A stretch of 35,129 nucleotides of DNA from a virus: IMG/VR virus record IMGVR_UViG_3300048625_000130, positions 1 to 35,129 of that record; one strand, given 5' to 3'. The notes under the pieces were generated by a model that did not search any database, was not told where the DNA came from, and saw only the letters and a list, made by a program, of their open reading frames with translations. Positions 27,650 through 35,129 of the stretch are shown here, piece by piece (within the stretch, counting starts at the first letter, position 1; the number at the start of each line of letters is the position of its first letter). The translations under genes and the position numbers were made by a program.

Positions 27650-28468
27650 TTAGCTAGCAGGCAGGAAGGTCTGCACAGCAGTAGCGCGAAGAACCTTTGC
27701 ACCGTAGACGTTCAGTGAGCGGATGTAGTCTGCAAACGCAAGCTCCATACGGCCACCCTCAGTCTTAGCAATCTGACCAACGTAACCAACAGATGGGCCG
27801 TGGTAAGCAATAGCTGCTGGGCGGTTAGAGGTGTGGGTAAGCAGTGGGTGCTCAATCACAGTGAAGCCAAGCAGGTTGCCAAGCACACCGTTGCGAAGTT
27901 CGCCAGCGTCACCAGCAGTGTTAGCAGAGGTTAGCTTTGAACCTTCAGCAAGCAACAGCGATGCAAACTCAGGCGAGACAACAAGGTAACGGTCAGATGC
28001 AGGAACAACTGCCTTGCCAAGTGCCTGACGCAGAGCAACAACAGCTGCGAATGCGTGTGCAGGGGTGGTGATAGCTGAGGTGCCAGCAGAGGTTCCGTTC
28101 GCCTTCATCTGAGCGATAACGTAAGACTCAGCGTCAGCAGCAAGAGCCGCACCAGCGTCACGAGTTACAGGCTCAAAAGACCCAGCAGACTGCACACGGT
28201 CAACATCGTCAACCTTGAACGAGATGGCCTTTTCCTGATTGATAACGAGTGACTGAGTTGAGTCAGACAGTGCATCAATGGTCAGGGTGCGGGTAGAGCT
28301 GTAGTCCTGAATAGACGGGGTGGTGATACCAGTAATCTTGACGGTGTTGCCAGTAGCAACCTCACCCTCATACTGACGGTTTAGTGTAGGGATGATGGCC
28401 TGAGATGCCTTGAAGTTCTCAAGAATCGCAGCAGACCAGATTGTAGGGATGAAGTTTGAGATAGCCAT
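27650..28468 (-). CDS. major capsid protein (HK97 fold)
   Basis: A 272-aa capsid protein. MAISNFIPTIWSAAILENFK, the strand GNTVKITGITTPSIQDY, DALSDSTQSLVINQEK with FKVDDVDRVQS (E-loop/P-domain region), and AADAESYVIAQM (spine helix) are typical of the T7/P22-like actinophage capsid group. The downstream terminator and strong AAGAAAGTGAGG ribosome-binding region suggest high expression. No N-terminal delta domain is obvious; a separate scaffold gene lies upstream. Confidence 0.93.
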   Translation of the reverse strand: MAISNFIPTIWSAAILENFKASQAIIPTLNRQYEGEVATGNTVKITGITTPSIQDYSSTRTLTIDALSDSTQSLVINQEKAISFKVDDVDRVQSAGSFEPVTRDAGAALAADAESYVIAQMKANGTSAGTSAITTPAHAFAAVVALRQALGKAVVPASDRYLVVSPEFASLLLAEGSKLTSANTAGDAGELRNGVLGNLLGFTVIEHPLLTHTSNRPAAIAYHGPSVGYVGQIAKTEGGRMELAFADYIRSLNVYGAKVLRATAVQTFLPAS

Positions 28469-28495
28469 GGGCCAGCCTCACTTTCTTGTTAGGGG

Positions 28496-28894
28496 TTAGT
28501 TGTTACCCAAAAGAGCATCAAGACGGCCCTGACGCTTTGCTTCCATAACTTGCTCAGGTGTCATAGCCTCAAGCTGCGCACGTGTTGCCTGACCAGCAGG
28601 CAGAGATAGTGCGTTCTCAGGGATGACCCACAGCTTGCAGACCGCTTCAGGCTCAATCGAACCTGTGACGATTTGACAGCCGTTACTCAGCTCATCAAAG
28701 AAGATGCAGTTGCGGCAGATAAGGCCCTCGCCAATGAATGGGTTAGCCTTTGCTGGAGCGTAGTGAGCACCATCAGCGCCTGTTGACTGGTCAAACTTGC
28801 CGTATTCCAGCGATAGCTCAGCCAGCTGCTCAGCCTGTGAGCGTTGACGCTCGTTTAGTGATGCCCATTCGGCACTCTCAGCCATGTCTGCCAT
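28496..28894 (-). CDS. four-cysteine, HiPIP-like protein with scaffold-type C-terminal helix
   Basis: A 132-aa protein. C60-x2-C63, C73 and C86 lie in CRNCIFFDELSNGCQIV and PEAVCKLWV, a spacing like high-potential iron-sulfur proteins (CxxC...C...C-x-x-W/Y), so it may bind Fe-S or zinc. The C-terminus (LEAMTPEQVMEAKRQGRLDA) closely matches the end of the scaffold protein (LDTMTAAEIVAARKSGRLDE). That shared helix is probably the capsid-docking tag, so this protein may be recruited into the prohead. N-terminal half (residues 1-40) is acidic and helical. It lies between scaffold and capsid genes. Confidence 0.75.
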   Translation of the reverse strand: MADMAESAEWASLNERQRSQAEQLAELSLEYGKFDQSTGADGAHYAPAKANPFIGEGLICRNCIFFDELSNGCQIVTGSIEPEAVCKLWVIPENALSLPAGQATRAQLEAMTPEQVMEAKRQGRLDALLGNN

Positions 28895-28907
28895 GATGTT
28901 CTTTCGG

Positions 28908-29447
28908 TTAGCGCTTGCCCATCAGTTCATCAAGGCGGCCAGACTTACGAGCTGCAACAATCTCTGCGGCAGTCATCGTGTCCAGTTGCTTAGCGTCAGT
29001 AATCTGACCCACAGCTTCTGGGGTTGGCTTGCCCTGATTCTCGTCAGGCATAGGGGTTTTGGGTTTGGACTGATTCGCAATGAGCGAGAGCAGTAGGTTT
29101 GCCTCAGACTCCAACTCTTCCTGAGTGGTGCCTTTTAGCAGTTTTGTTGCATCTCCAGTAATGCCCTTCTCAGAGGCAATCTTGTAGCGCAGCAGTTCGG
29201 CTGTTGCCTGAGAAGCCTCAGCCTTGGTTTGAGCAAGCTCAGCAGCCATACGCTCTTGGAGCGGCTTCTGTGCTTCTTCGTATTCGCGCCACTTGGCAGC
29301 CAAATCGTGGTCTGCCTTAGCGCGGGTCTCCCACTTGCGGGCCTCAGCCTTCCAATCAATCTCAGGTGTGCCCTGCGGCTCAGCTGGGGTGTTGTCAGGT
29401 TCTGGGGTTACATCGGGGATGTTTTCAGCGTTTGTGTTATCGCTCAT
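28908..29447 (-). CDS. capsid scaffolding protein
   Basis: A 179-aa protein, starting at ATG 29447 behind ATAGGAGCACCGCA; a longer frame to 29498 has no such site. The N-terminus is acidic and disordered (TPEPDNTPAEPQGTPEID), then comes a long charged coiled-coil (about 30-125), then a flexible Pro-rich part and a C-terminal helix LDTMTAAEIVAARKSGRLDE followed by LMGKR, the probable capsid-binding element. No protease domain is present. Position upstream of the capsid gene fits. Confidence 0.88.
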   Translation of the reverse strand: MSDNTNAENIPDVTPEPDNTPAEPQGTPEIDWKAEARKWETRAKADHDLAAKWREYEEAQKPLQERMAAELAQTKAEASQATAELLRYKIASEKGITGDATKLLKGTTQEELESEANLLLSLIANQSKPKTPMPDENQGKPTPEAVGQITDAKQLDTMTAAEIVAARKSGRLDELMGKR

Positions 29448-29510
29448 TGCGGTGCTCCTATGCAGGATAAAATCAGCCATGCGGCTGCTTGCTGGCAAGT
29501 GCCAGAAGTC

Positions 29511-29684
29511 TTAGATGGTGCGGTTATAGGCCAGTAGCAGGTTCTGGTAGGCCGCACGGAATGCGAGCTTGTCAGCCTCAGACCAGTAGGTGTCATCATC
29601 ATCAATGCCACGCTCTCGCGTAAAGGCATCAAAGAGTTGCACGTAAGCCTGTTGGAACGTCAAAGGGTCTTCTTTCCATGCCAT
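29511..29684 (-). CDS. 57-aa acidic hypothetical protein
   Basis: A short intact gene (ATG 29684, TAA 29511) overlapping the 3' end of the MuF gene by 25 bp. The protein is acidic in the middle (RERGIDDDDTYWSEAD) and amphipathic helical (LAFRAAYQNLLLAYNRTI), with DPLTFQQAYVQLFDAF at the N-terminus. It lies in the head gene cluster between MuF and scaffold. It may be a small head-assembly factor; unrecognised. Confidence 0.65.
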   Translation of the reverse strand: MAWKEDPLTFQQAYVQLFDAFTRERGIDDDDTYWSEADKLAFRAAYQNLLLAYNRTI

Positions 29685-31174
29685 GATGTGTGTTGCATCA
29701 GCCAGCGGCCAAACGGTAAGCCGGCGATGTCAGGGCCATCTATGTTTGCTAGCTCAAACGGTGTTGGATAGCTAGGGTCATTTATGTCTGTGGTTAGCAT
29801 TCGGAGCAGCAATGCATTGGCATGTTCAGCTGCTGCCATCTTGGCTGCCGTGTCTGCCCTTTTGGCAAGTCCATCTACACGGTTGGCCAGCTCAGCTATC
29901 AACTCAGTTGGCTTGCCTGCCCACTGATAGCCAGCCTTGGCCCAAACGTAGCCACCATCACGTAAGCCAGTAGTCAAGCGAATGGTGTTGATGCCGTTTT
30001 GCCGATACCATGCCTCAGACCACTGACTGAATTGTGTGCCGAATCCTTGGCCGCGGTAGTCAATGCCTAGCCTCAAGACTGAGTGCTCAACTGAGTTTGC
30101 ACTCAGGTTGAAGATGCGCTCTACGAATCCCGCTTCAGTGCCGTTAGCATCAAAGATGGTGCCGCTCAGATGTAGCTTGCCGTCACTTACCTCTGTTGAG
30201 AGTGGCTTGATGTTGAGGCCAGCAAAACTTTGTCTGTCGAAGATGTTTGCGAAGGCCTTGCGGCGCTCACCAGCTGACATGTTGTAGATGCTCTCTAGGC
30301 TAGGTAGCCCTGAGTCTGCCTTGCTAAGCTTGCGCCAGTTGGCAAGAATGTCTTGGCTTGAGCCGCCACTCTTAGATGCGTCTGCGTATTGCTTCTCAAA
30401 CTCATCGTAGTAATCAGGCCTTACAGGCTGGTCACCATCAAAGAGCGGTTGGATAGTGCAGTGGCAGTGTGAGTGAAACTTGACAGCATAAGTAGACGTT
30501 CTGACAGTGCCATTGGTGCTACCTAATGCCATAAGCCTACAAAACTCACAGGCCTTAGCTTGTGCGACACGCTGCACCCGATTTACAAAAGGGTCAAGGC
30601 CAGCATTGAAGAGCACAGTGTCACGGTGATACATCGCCACTTCACGTGTAAGCGCATTGTTCATGGCTGTCACGGATGGGGCATGACCACTGCTCTGACG
30701 CACACGCATCGCATAGTTGATTACAGAGTCAGCCTTGGCAGCGCGGCGGTAGTCATCGGCATACTGGGCTGCGTAGCCCTGAGAGACCGCTAGAGCGCTC
30801 TGGGTGGTTGCTACTGCGTAGCGAGAGCCCTGAGCTCTGACGTTGCCTCTACCAGCCATCTGAGAGGCTGCTGGGCCATAGGTCTCAGCCCACTGTGTGC
30901 GCTGTGCATCGTAAAACTGCAAGGCAGCTGTGGCGTTGACACGGCCATACTGGTCAAGCAGCTGCGGCACGATACTGCGCAGCAGTGCACCAAACTCAGA
31001 CTGGTCAAAGCCTGCACCAACGTTGGCAGCAGCAGCAGCCTCAGCAGTGATGAGGTCATTGACCTGACGCATAGCTGCCTCTTGGGCAACCGTCTGCTCA
31101 TACTTCCAACGCTCATAAGTGATGCGGCGGCCATCAGCAGTGGTTACATAACTAGGCTGCTGGGTTGTTGCCAC
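29660..31174 (-). CDS. MuF-like capsid maturation protein with C-terminal GNAT-like domain
   Basis: A 504-aa protein starting at GTG 31174, overlapping the portal end by 23 bp. Residues about 1-250 form the MuF-like part: long helices, then CEFC (209-212) and FHSHCHC (233-239), a probable zinc site. Residues about 320-420 look like a GNAT acyltransferase: LRLGIDYRGQGFGT (367-380, with the R-x-x-G-x-G acyl-CoA loop), then INTIRLTTGLRDGG and YVWAKAGYQWAG. MuF proteins enter the capsid and can be fused to effector domains delivered with DNA. The fusion may therefore acetylate a host target on injection. The GNAT call is by eye. Confidence 0.82.
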   Translation of the reverse strand: MATTQQPSYVTTADGRRITYERWKYEQTVAQEAAMRQVNDLITAEAAAAANVGAGFDQSEFGALLRSIVPQLLDQYGRVNATAALQFYDAQRTQWAETYGPAASQMAGRGNVRAQGSRYAVATTQSALAVSQGYAAQYADDYRRAAKADSVINYAMRVRQSSGHAPSVTAMNNALTREVAMYHRDTVLFNAGLDPFVNRVQRVAQAKACEFCRLMALGSTNGTVRTSTYAVKFHSHCHCTIQPLFDGDQPVRPDYYDEFEKQYADASKSGGSSQDILANWRKLSKADSGLPSLESIYNMSAGERRKAFANIFDRQSFAGLNIKPLSTEVSDGKLHLSGTIFDANGTEAGFVERIFNLSANSVEHSVLRLGIDYRGQGFGTQFSQWSEAWYRQNGINTIRLTTGLRDGGYVWAKAGYQWAGKPTELIAELANRVDGLAKRADTAAKMAAAEHANALLLRMLTTDINDPSYPTPFELANIDGPDIAGLPFGRWLMQHTSWHGKKTL

Positions 31175-32519
31175 TTGTAGCCGCTCTTGCTGCCGTAGCT
31201 AGGTCAGCAACAAAGTTGGTTGCAGCGCTCGCAGCCTTCTCAGCCTTGATTACCTGCTTGTCACTGTCGCTCAAGCCAATACGGTTGTAAACAATGTCAG
31301 AGTCTGGGGTCAGCACACCTGCCTGAATCAGCTTTACAGCCTCATCAGCAGCAGCTGCACGGGTAGGTGTAGATGCGTCACGCCAGATAGGGCGGATGTT
31401 GGCAGCCTCAGCCGGCACAGAGCCGTCACGGACTAGCAGAGCAAGCTTGGCAACCTCAGACCATGTGCGGCCAAACTGGCGCTGACGGCGCTCAGCACGC
31501 TTTACAAGGCGGGCCTCCATCTGACGGATAGCGTCAGCAGAAGATGGGTTGTCAGTTTGAAACCCAAGGTAAGACGATGGGATAGCAGTCTCAGCAGCGA
31601 TGAGCTGTGCATACTGGCGAATCTGCTCAAAGTAGGGTGCAGGGCTGTTGGCAGTAAACTGGCCAACCTGCGGCATCACTCCCTCAGTCTCGTTATACGG
31701 CATGCCCATCACGCGGCCCTGAATCACAGACCAAGGGTCAAGCGGGTTGCCATCAGCGTCTTGGAAGACAGACTCATCAGCACCCAGCACGTAACGCTGT
31801 GGAGCGCTGTAAAACTCACGGGCCACCTCAGCACCAAGCAGAGTGCGCATCGCAGAGTCTGTGTAGCTGCGCACAGCCTTAGTAATCTCAGAGCGGCCAT
31901 CAGGGTCACCAGAGCGTGGGTTGTTGACCAGTGGAGCCACCAGCACACGGCCAAGCTTGTGCTCATCACGGGCCACATCAACAAAGGTGCGGCGGTAAGC
32001 CTCAAAGTAGATAGTCACGTCTGGCAGATACAGAGACCCACTGAGCACACGGCCCTCTTGGTCACGGTTAGCCAACAGTGCAGCAGTCAAACGGCGTGAG
32101 CGTAAGTCATAGATTGCTGTGGCCTTCTTTGGAGACTCAATAGTGATTAGAGTCTCAGCCTCACCCTCCATGCCCTTACCAACAACAACAAAGCCCTTGC
32201 CGTAGATGAGCGCATCCTTGTGGCCAAGAGAAGCCTCAAGGTCTAGGTCATTAGAGCGGAAGATGTCATCAAGCCCAAGAGTGTCAGCACCAATGTAGCC
32301 CTCAAGGTCAAGGCGCTCTTCAAGCACGTCAACAGCAGTGCCGGCCCAGCCCACCACAGAATCAACAAGCTTGAGGCTAGGTGGGATAGAGATGCCCAAA
32401 TCCTTGAGACGGTTCTTGCCCTCGTAGTAGCGCTCTAGCTCAGAGTTCTTGTGGTCATGGTGCGCGAGCTTGGCAGCAAGGCGCTGAATAAGCATCAGCT
32501 CATCAGTGGTTAGGCTCAT
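31152..32519 (-). CDS. portal protein (SPP1 gp6-like)
   Basis: A 455-aa protein. The start is ATG 32519, overlapping the TerL stop as ATGA, with AAGGG upstream; the frame to 32600 extends into TerL. ELERYYEGKNRLKDLGISIPPSL, VVGWAGTAVDVLEERLDLEG, a TAIYD wing region, and LGFQTDNPSSADAIRQMEAR (clip/stem region) are typical of the family. It forms the dodecameric DNA channel at the capsid vertex. Confidence 0.93.
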   Translation of the reverse strand: MSLTTDELMLIQRLAAKLAHHDHKNSELERYYEGKNRLKDLGISIPPSLKLVDSVVGWAGTAVDVLEERLDLEGYIGADTLGLDDIFRSNDLDLEASLGHKDALIYGKGFVVVGKGMEGEAETLITIESPKKATAIYDLRSRRLTAALLANRDQEGRVLSGSLYLPDVTIYFEAYRRTFVDVARDEHKLGRVLVAPLVNNPRSGDPDGRSEITKAVRSYTDSAMRTLLGAEVAREFYSAPQRYVLGADESVFQDADGNPLDPWSVIQGRVMGMPYNETEGVMPQVGQFTANSPAPYFEQIRQYAQLIAAETAIPSSYLGFQTDNPSSADAIRQMEARLVKRAERRQRQFGRTWSEVAKLALLVRDGSVPAEAANIRPIWRDASTPTRAAAADEAVKLIQAGVLTPDSDIVYNRIGLSDSDKQVIKAEKAASAATNFVADLATAARAATSGNNPAA

Positions 32520-34039
32520 AGGATGGTTGCCCTTCGGGTAGGTGTAGTGCGGTCTTTGCCTTTTATGGCTTGGCGCGCGCCATTGGCTAAAACGGCACAA
32601 GCAAGAAGGTCTACCTTGCGGGGAGAGTTCTTCTTCTCTTTTCTAAAGCTGCCCGCCTCTGTGGCCACAGCGTTTAGCACGTGGCGCTCTAAGCGCGGGT
32701 CTTGGTCTCCACCGATGTCTTTAGCCACAAGGTCAGCAATAAACTGCTGGGCCATGGGTGCAATGCGGTGATTGGTAGGGGGGATGCGCTCAACACGCTT
32801 GCGCCAACGCTTAGACCACTCCAAGACATCTGGCTCATAGAACGATGGGTCACACCAGAGCATCTTGACGTTGTAATCTTCGAACATGCGCTCAATAGCG
32901 CGGTTCACATCAGCACGGTCAACAGTCCAGTCAGGGTCTGTGAAGTCTGGCTCCCAGCACGCCATCACGCTCATGGTGCCTGTGGCCACATCAATGGCTA
33001 CAAGGCCTGTAGCGTCACCAGAGACCGAACCATCAAAGCCAGCGCAGATAGTGGCACCCTTGGGGATAGACTGCTCACGCTTAGCCTCAGACCAGTGGTG
33101 AGGTGATACAAAGTCTTCACCAGCAAGACGCACCCACTGATTGAGCCTGTAACGTTGGAAGCCTGCGAAGCCAGCAGAACCTGCGGATGCAATAGCTGCT
33201 TCGAAGTCTCCAAGGTCTAGTAAGCCCTCAGCCAGATTGGGGTTAGCTTTGCGCCACGTCTCAGGGCTTGTAGGGTCATCTTCAGCATCTGCCTCCCATG
33301 ACCAAAAGCCAAAGCTCTTGTCATCAACATCGCCAGCAATCACACGTTTGCCATGCTCATAGAGCCGGCCCAGTAAAGTGTCTGTGTTGCCGCCTGCGGT
33401 GCTAATGCCCAGAACCAATGATTCGGGGCGGTCAGCGCTACCTGTGGTAAGTGCCTCCCATAGTTCATCGCCTCTGGTGTTGGAGGCTGATGAAGGCCAA
33501 CTGTGCACCTCATCTGCGATAACGAGAGACGGGCCAAGGCCGTGGGCTCTCATCGCATCGGCGCTCAATGCACGGTAGACAGACCCCTTAGAGGGCATCT
33601 CCATGGCATCGCGGTAAACCTTGATGATGCGAGACAGTGAGGGGTTGTTGAGCACCTGCTGTCTAGCCTCATTGAAAACAATCTTTGCCTGAGCACGGTC
33701 ACCAGCTGCGCTGTAGACCTGAGACCCCGGCTCACCAAATACAAGATGCTCAAGAGCGTAAGTAGTGCCCTTGATTGACTTGCCGTTCTTGCGTGGCTCC
33801 AACACCAGTGCGGTGCGATACCTCAGCAAGCCTGTAACAGGGTCAGTCTCAAAGATGCGGTCAGTCAACCAAGACTGCCAAGCAGTAAACCTAAGCGGCT
33901 CACCAACCTTGAAGCCTCTTGAAGCCTTTAGGGATGTGGCAGCAAAATCAACAATGTCTGGGCCGCGGGTAGTGCTGCTAAGACTTGGCGTATACCAGCG
34001 CGGTGCCCAGCTAGGGTCAGGCGGTGGCAGCACGCTCAT
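32516..34039 (-). CDS. terL: terminase large subunit
   Basis: A 507-aa packaging motor. Walker A-like LEPRKNGKS at 80-88 and Walker B LVIADE at 172-177 form the ATPase; the nuclease domain begins with CAGFDGSVSGDA (D336) and has a further acidic cluster (LWCDPSFYEPD). It belongs to the Terminase_1-type group (HK97/phiC31-like), many of which cut at cos. It overlaps the small terminase gene by 23 bp and the portal by 4 bp. Confidence 0.95.
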   Translation of the reverse strand: MSVLPPPDPSWAPRWYTPSLSSTTRGPDIVDFAATSLKASRGFKVGEPLRFTAWQSWLTDRIFETDPVTGLLRYRTALVLEPRKNGKSIKGTTYALEHLVFGEPGSQVYSAAGDRAQAKIVFNEARQQVLNNPSLSRIIKVYRDAMEMPSKGSVYRALSADAMRAHGLGPSLVIADEVHSWPSSASNTRGDELWEALTTGSADRPESLVLGISTAGGNTDTLLGRLYEHGKRVIAGDVDDKSFGFWSWEADAEDDPTSPETWRKANPNLAEGLLDLGDFEAAIASAGSAGFAGFQRYRLNQWVRLAGEDFVSPHHWSEAKREQSIPKGATICAGFDGSVSGDATGLVAIDVATGTMSVMACWEPDFTDPDWTVDRADVNRAIERMFEDYNVKMLWCDPSFYEPDVLEWSKRWRKRVERIPPTNHRIAPMAQQFIADLVAKDIGGDQDPRLERHVLNAVATEAGSFRKEKKNSPRKVDLLACAVLANGARQAIKGKDRTTPTRRATIL

Positions 34040-34526
34040 GGCGGCGCTTCATCAAATCGTCAAGCTCATCACGCACACGCACCTCAGCAAGGCCAAGGCG
34101 AGAGCGGTCAGCAGGGCTAAAGCCAATAGCAGCCATCCAAGCAGTCATCTGAGACCGCAAGTTAGAGAGCTGAGTGACCAAAGGATGAGTGACAAGCTGG
34201 CCGTTGCTGGTGGCGTAAAAGCGCTCAACCTCACCAGACTTCAACAGCCTGCGAATCTCCTCATGCTCATCGTGAGCCTCACACAGCATCCTGATGATGG
34301 TCTGGTCAGAGTCAGGGGAGAGCCAAGACTTACCCGCAACCCAGATGTGCTCCCACAGCAGCAAGCCATCAGGGCCAAGCACAGGGGCTGTAGGGATACC
34401 AGACGCAGCTGCAAGACCCTCACCGATAGCAGGGGCATCAGGCAACACACGCTGACCGGGATTACCCGCAGCGCGCTTCATCTCAACAGGCTTAGAGGGC
34501 CTGCCTACTGGTCTACCTGTTGCCAT
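34017..34526 (-). CDS. terS: terminase small subunit (P27-like)
   Basis: A 169-aa protein. The start GRPVGRPSKPVEMKRAAGNPG resembles the GRP-x-P-x-x-x-K-x-x-GNPG N-terminus of P27-family small terminases. The remainder is helical (PDSDQTIIRMLCEAHDEHEE, LVTQLSNLRSQMTAWMAAIG, GFSPADRSRLGLAEV). It binds the packaging site, which may be the repeat region just upstream, and brings TerL. The ATG at 34526 follows GAAACGAGATAGCC. Confidence 0.9.
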   Translation of the reverse strand: MATGRPVGRPSKPVEMKRAAGNPGQRVLPDAPAIGEGLAAASGIPTAPVLGPDGLLLWEHIWVAGKSWLSPDSDQTIIRMLCEAHDEHEEIRRLLKSGEVERFYATSNGQLVTHPLVTQLSNLRSQMTAWMAAIGFSPADRSRLGLAEVRVRDELDDLMKRRHERAATA

Positions 34527-34735
34527 GCGGCTATCTCGTTTCTACCCATGCGGGCTAAGTGCAGCCCATGCGGGCAGTAAAGGTGATGCAAAGGGTGATG
34601 CAAAGAATCAAAGACTATCGAACAAACGTTTCAAGGGGGGGTCTGGATTTCGCAGAGCTGTATGTCAGCTAATCGTGCCGAGTGAAATTCTGGGCTGGGG
34701 GGAGGGGGTTACCCCACCTGTCCGAACACTTGTTC
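34523..34735. other. non-coding repeat region; candidate cos/packaging site
   Basis: The 209-bp gap between the HNH and terS genes contains CCCATGCGGGC at 34545-34555 and 34565-34575 (20-bp period), a related CATGCGG at 34524, a 12-bp tandem repeat GGTGATGCAAAG at 34582-34593 and 34594-34605, a G-run (34637-34643) and a G-rich tract (34697-34710). No gene is seen. HNH, cos and terminase genes lie together in many HK97-type phages, so this is a likely terminase binding and cutting site, and it must also carry signals for late genes. Confidence 0.55.
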
Positions 34736-35086
34736 TCATCGTCTGCGTTTTATCCTGTTGTTGTTGGCTGCTTGTGCTCCCTCTTGGCTGCTCTTTATGC
34801 GGTGACAGTGTGGTGGTGTCTTGTCATGCACAGCTTTGAGGTTGCTGAGACTGTGGTCATCGCCTGCTATTACGTGGTCAACAGTGTCTGCACCGTCTTG
34901 TCCGCATAAATAACAAATAGATGAATCTCGCTTCAATACTATCAGTCTACGGGTAGCCCAGTCCTTGGGTAGGCGTTCCCTGCGTGTCGTTCCTTGCCAT
35001 CTTGGTCTCTGGTGGGTGGGGCATCTGCCCTCATAGGTGGCGTGCTCTCTACATCCTGCGTCTAGGCATGGGGTGGGTGCGAGCAT
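34736..35086 (-). CDS. HNH endonuclease (terminase-associated)
   Basis: A 116-aa HNH protein. Cys pairs (CLDAGCREH, RCPTH) form an N-terminal zinc knuckle. The core is CYLCG (about 58-62), DTVDHVIAGDDHSLSNLKAVH (catalytic His, central Asn) and PPHCHRIKSSQEG. HNH proteins next to terminase genes are required for cos cleavage in HK97-like phages. It is the first visible gene of the late operon and the most rightward in the window. If the molecule is circular, its start overlaps the end of the left-edge LysM gene. Confidence 0.88.
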   Translation of the reverse strand: MLAPTPCLDAGCREHATYEGRCPTHQRPRWQGTTRRERLPKDWATRRLIVLKRDSSICYLCGQDGADTVDHVIAGDDHSLSNLKAVHDKTPPHCHRIKSSQEGAQAANNNRIKRRR

Positions 35087-35129
35087 GGGCTATGTGTTGA
35101 GACCTTATAGGTGGTGGGGTGAGTGTTGC

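Noticed and set aside
29444-29632. 62-codon minus-strand frame between MuF and scaffold
   Set aside because: The other frame at 29511-29684 has a proper start and coding-like composition.
34690-34715. G-rich tract as G-quadruplex
   Set aside because: The run pattern (G6, G5, few other short runs) does not clearly give four G-tracts.

Overview
The window reads as a nearly complete, probably complete, genome of a temperate siphovirus (HK97-type head, long non-contractile tail) infecting an actinobacterium. The host inference rests on a WhiB-family Fe-S regulator, frequent GTG/TTG starts, a P27-type small terminase, a ReqiPepy6 gp37-like tail protein and a CHAP-LysM endolysin. The base composition is only moderately GC-rich, which would suit aquatic Microbacteriaceae, but that host is a guess. 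Nearly all genes lie on the minus strand, so functional order runs from high to low coordinates.

Layout from the right edge leftwards. 35086-25444: HNH nuclease, a non-coding repeat-rich stretch that may hold cos, small and large terminase, portal, a MuF protein with a C-terminal GNAT-like domain, a small acidic protein, scaffold, a four-cysteine (HiPIP-like) protein that shares the scaffold's C-terminal helix, major capsid protein, connector proteins, tail terminator and major tail protein. Strong terminator hairpins follow the capsid and major tail genes. 25344-16871: tail chaperones with a -1 frameshift, a 955-aa tape measure, distal tail protein, gp37-like baseplate protein, and a run of minor tail proteins of which three are tandem paralogues. 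16871-15694: a membrane protein, endolysin and holin.

15594-14153 (plus strand): tyrosine integrase and two small genes, ending in a double hairpin facing the lysis genes. 14152-10850 (minus): decayed spacer, HTH proteins, metallophosphoesterase and a sigma-like factor. 10269-10870 (plus): WhiB and a zinc-binding HNH-like protein. 10133-5948 (minus): YqaJ exonuclease, probable single-strand annealing protein, HNH, replication initiator with an internal iteron cluster, SSB and RusA resolvase. 5903-712 (minus): small accessory genes around a DNA-modification group: Dam-like methylase, Mom-like hypermodification enzyme, Nmad1/DUF1599 protein and dCMP deaminase. The left end has a terminator, tRNA-Thr(UGU), a degenerate tRNA-like element and an incomplete LysM protein whose frame stays open to the edge.

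Most notable: the methylase-Mom-Nmad1-dCMP deaminase group; a scaffold-tailed cysteine protein next to the capsid gene; the MuF-GNAT fusion; two copies of a promoter-leader-gene-gene cassette with conserved flanks but unrelated genes; a recurring stop-to-start junction (TAGCAACATG); and a lambda-like iteron cluster inside the initiator gene.
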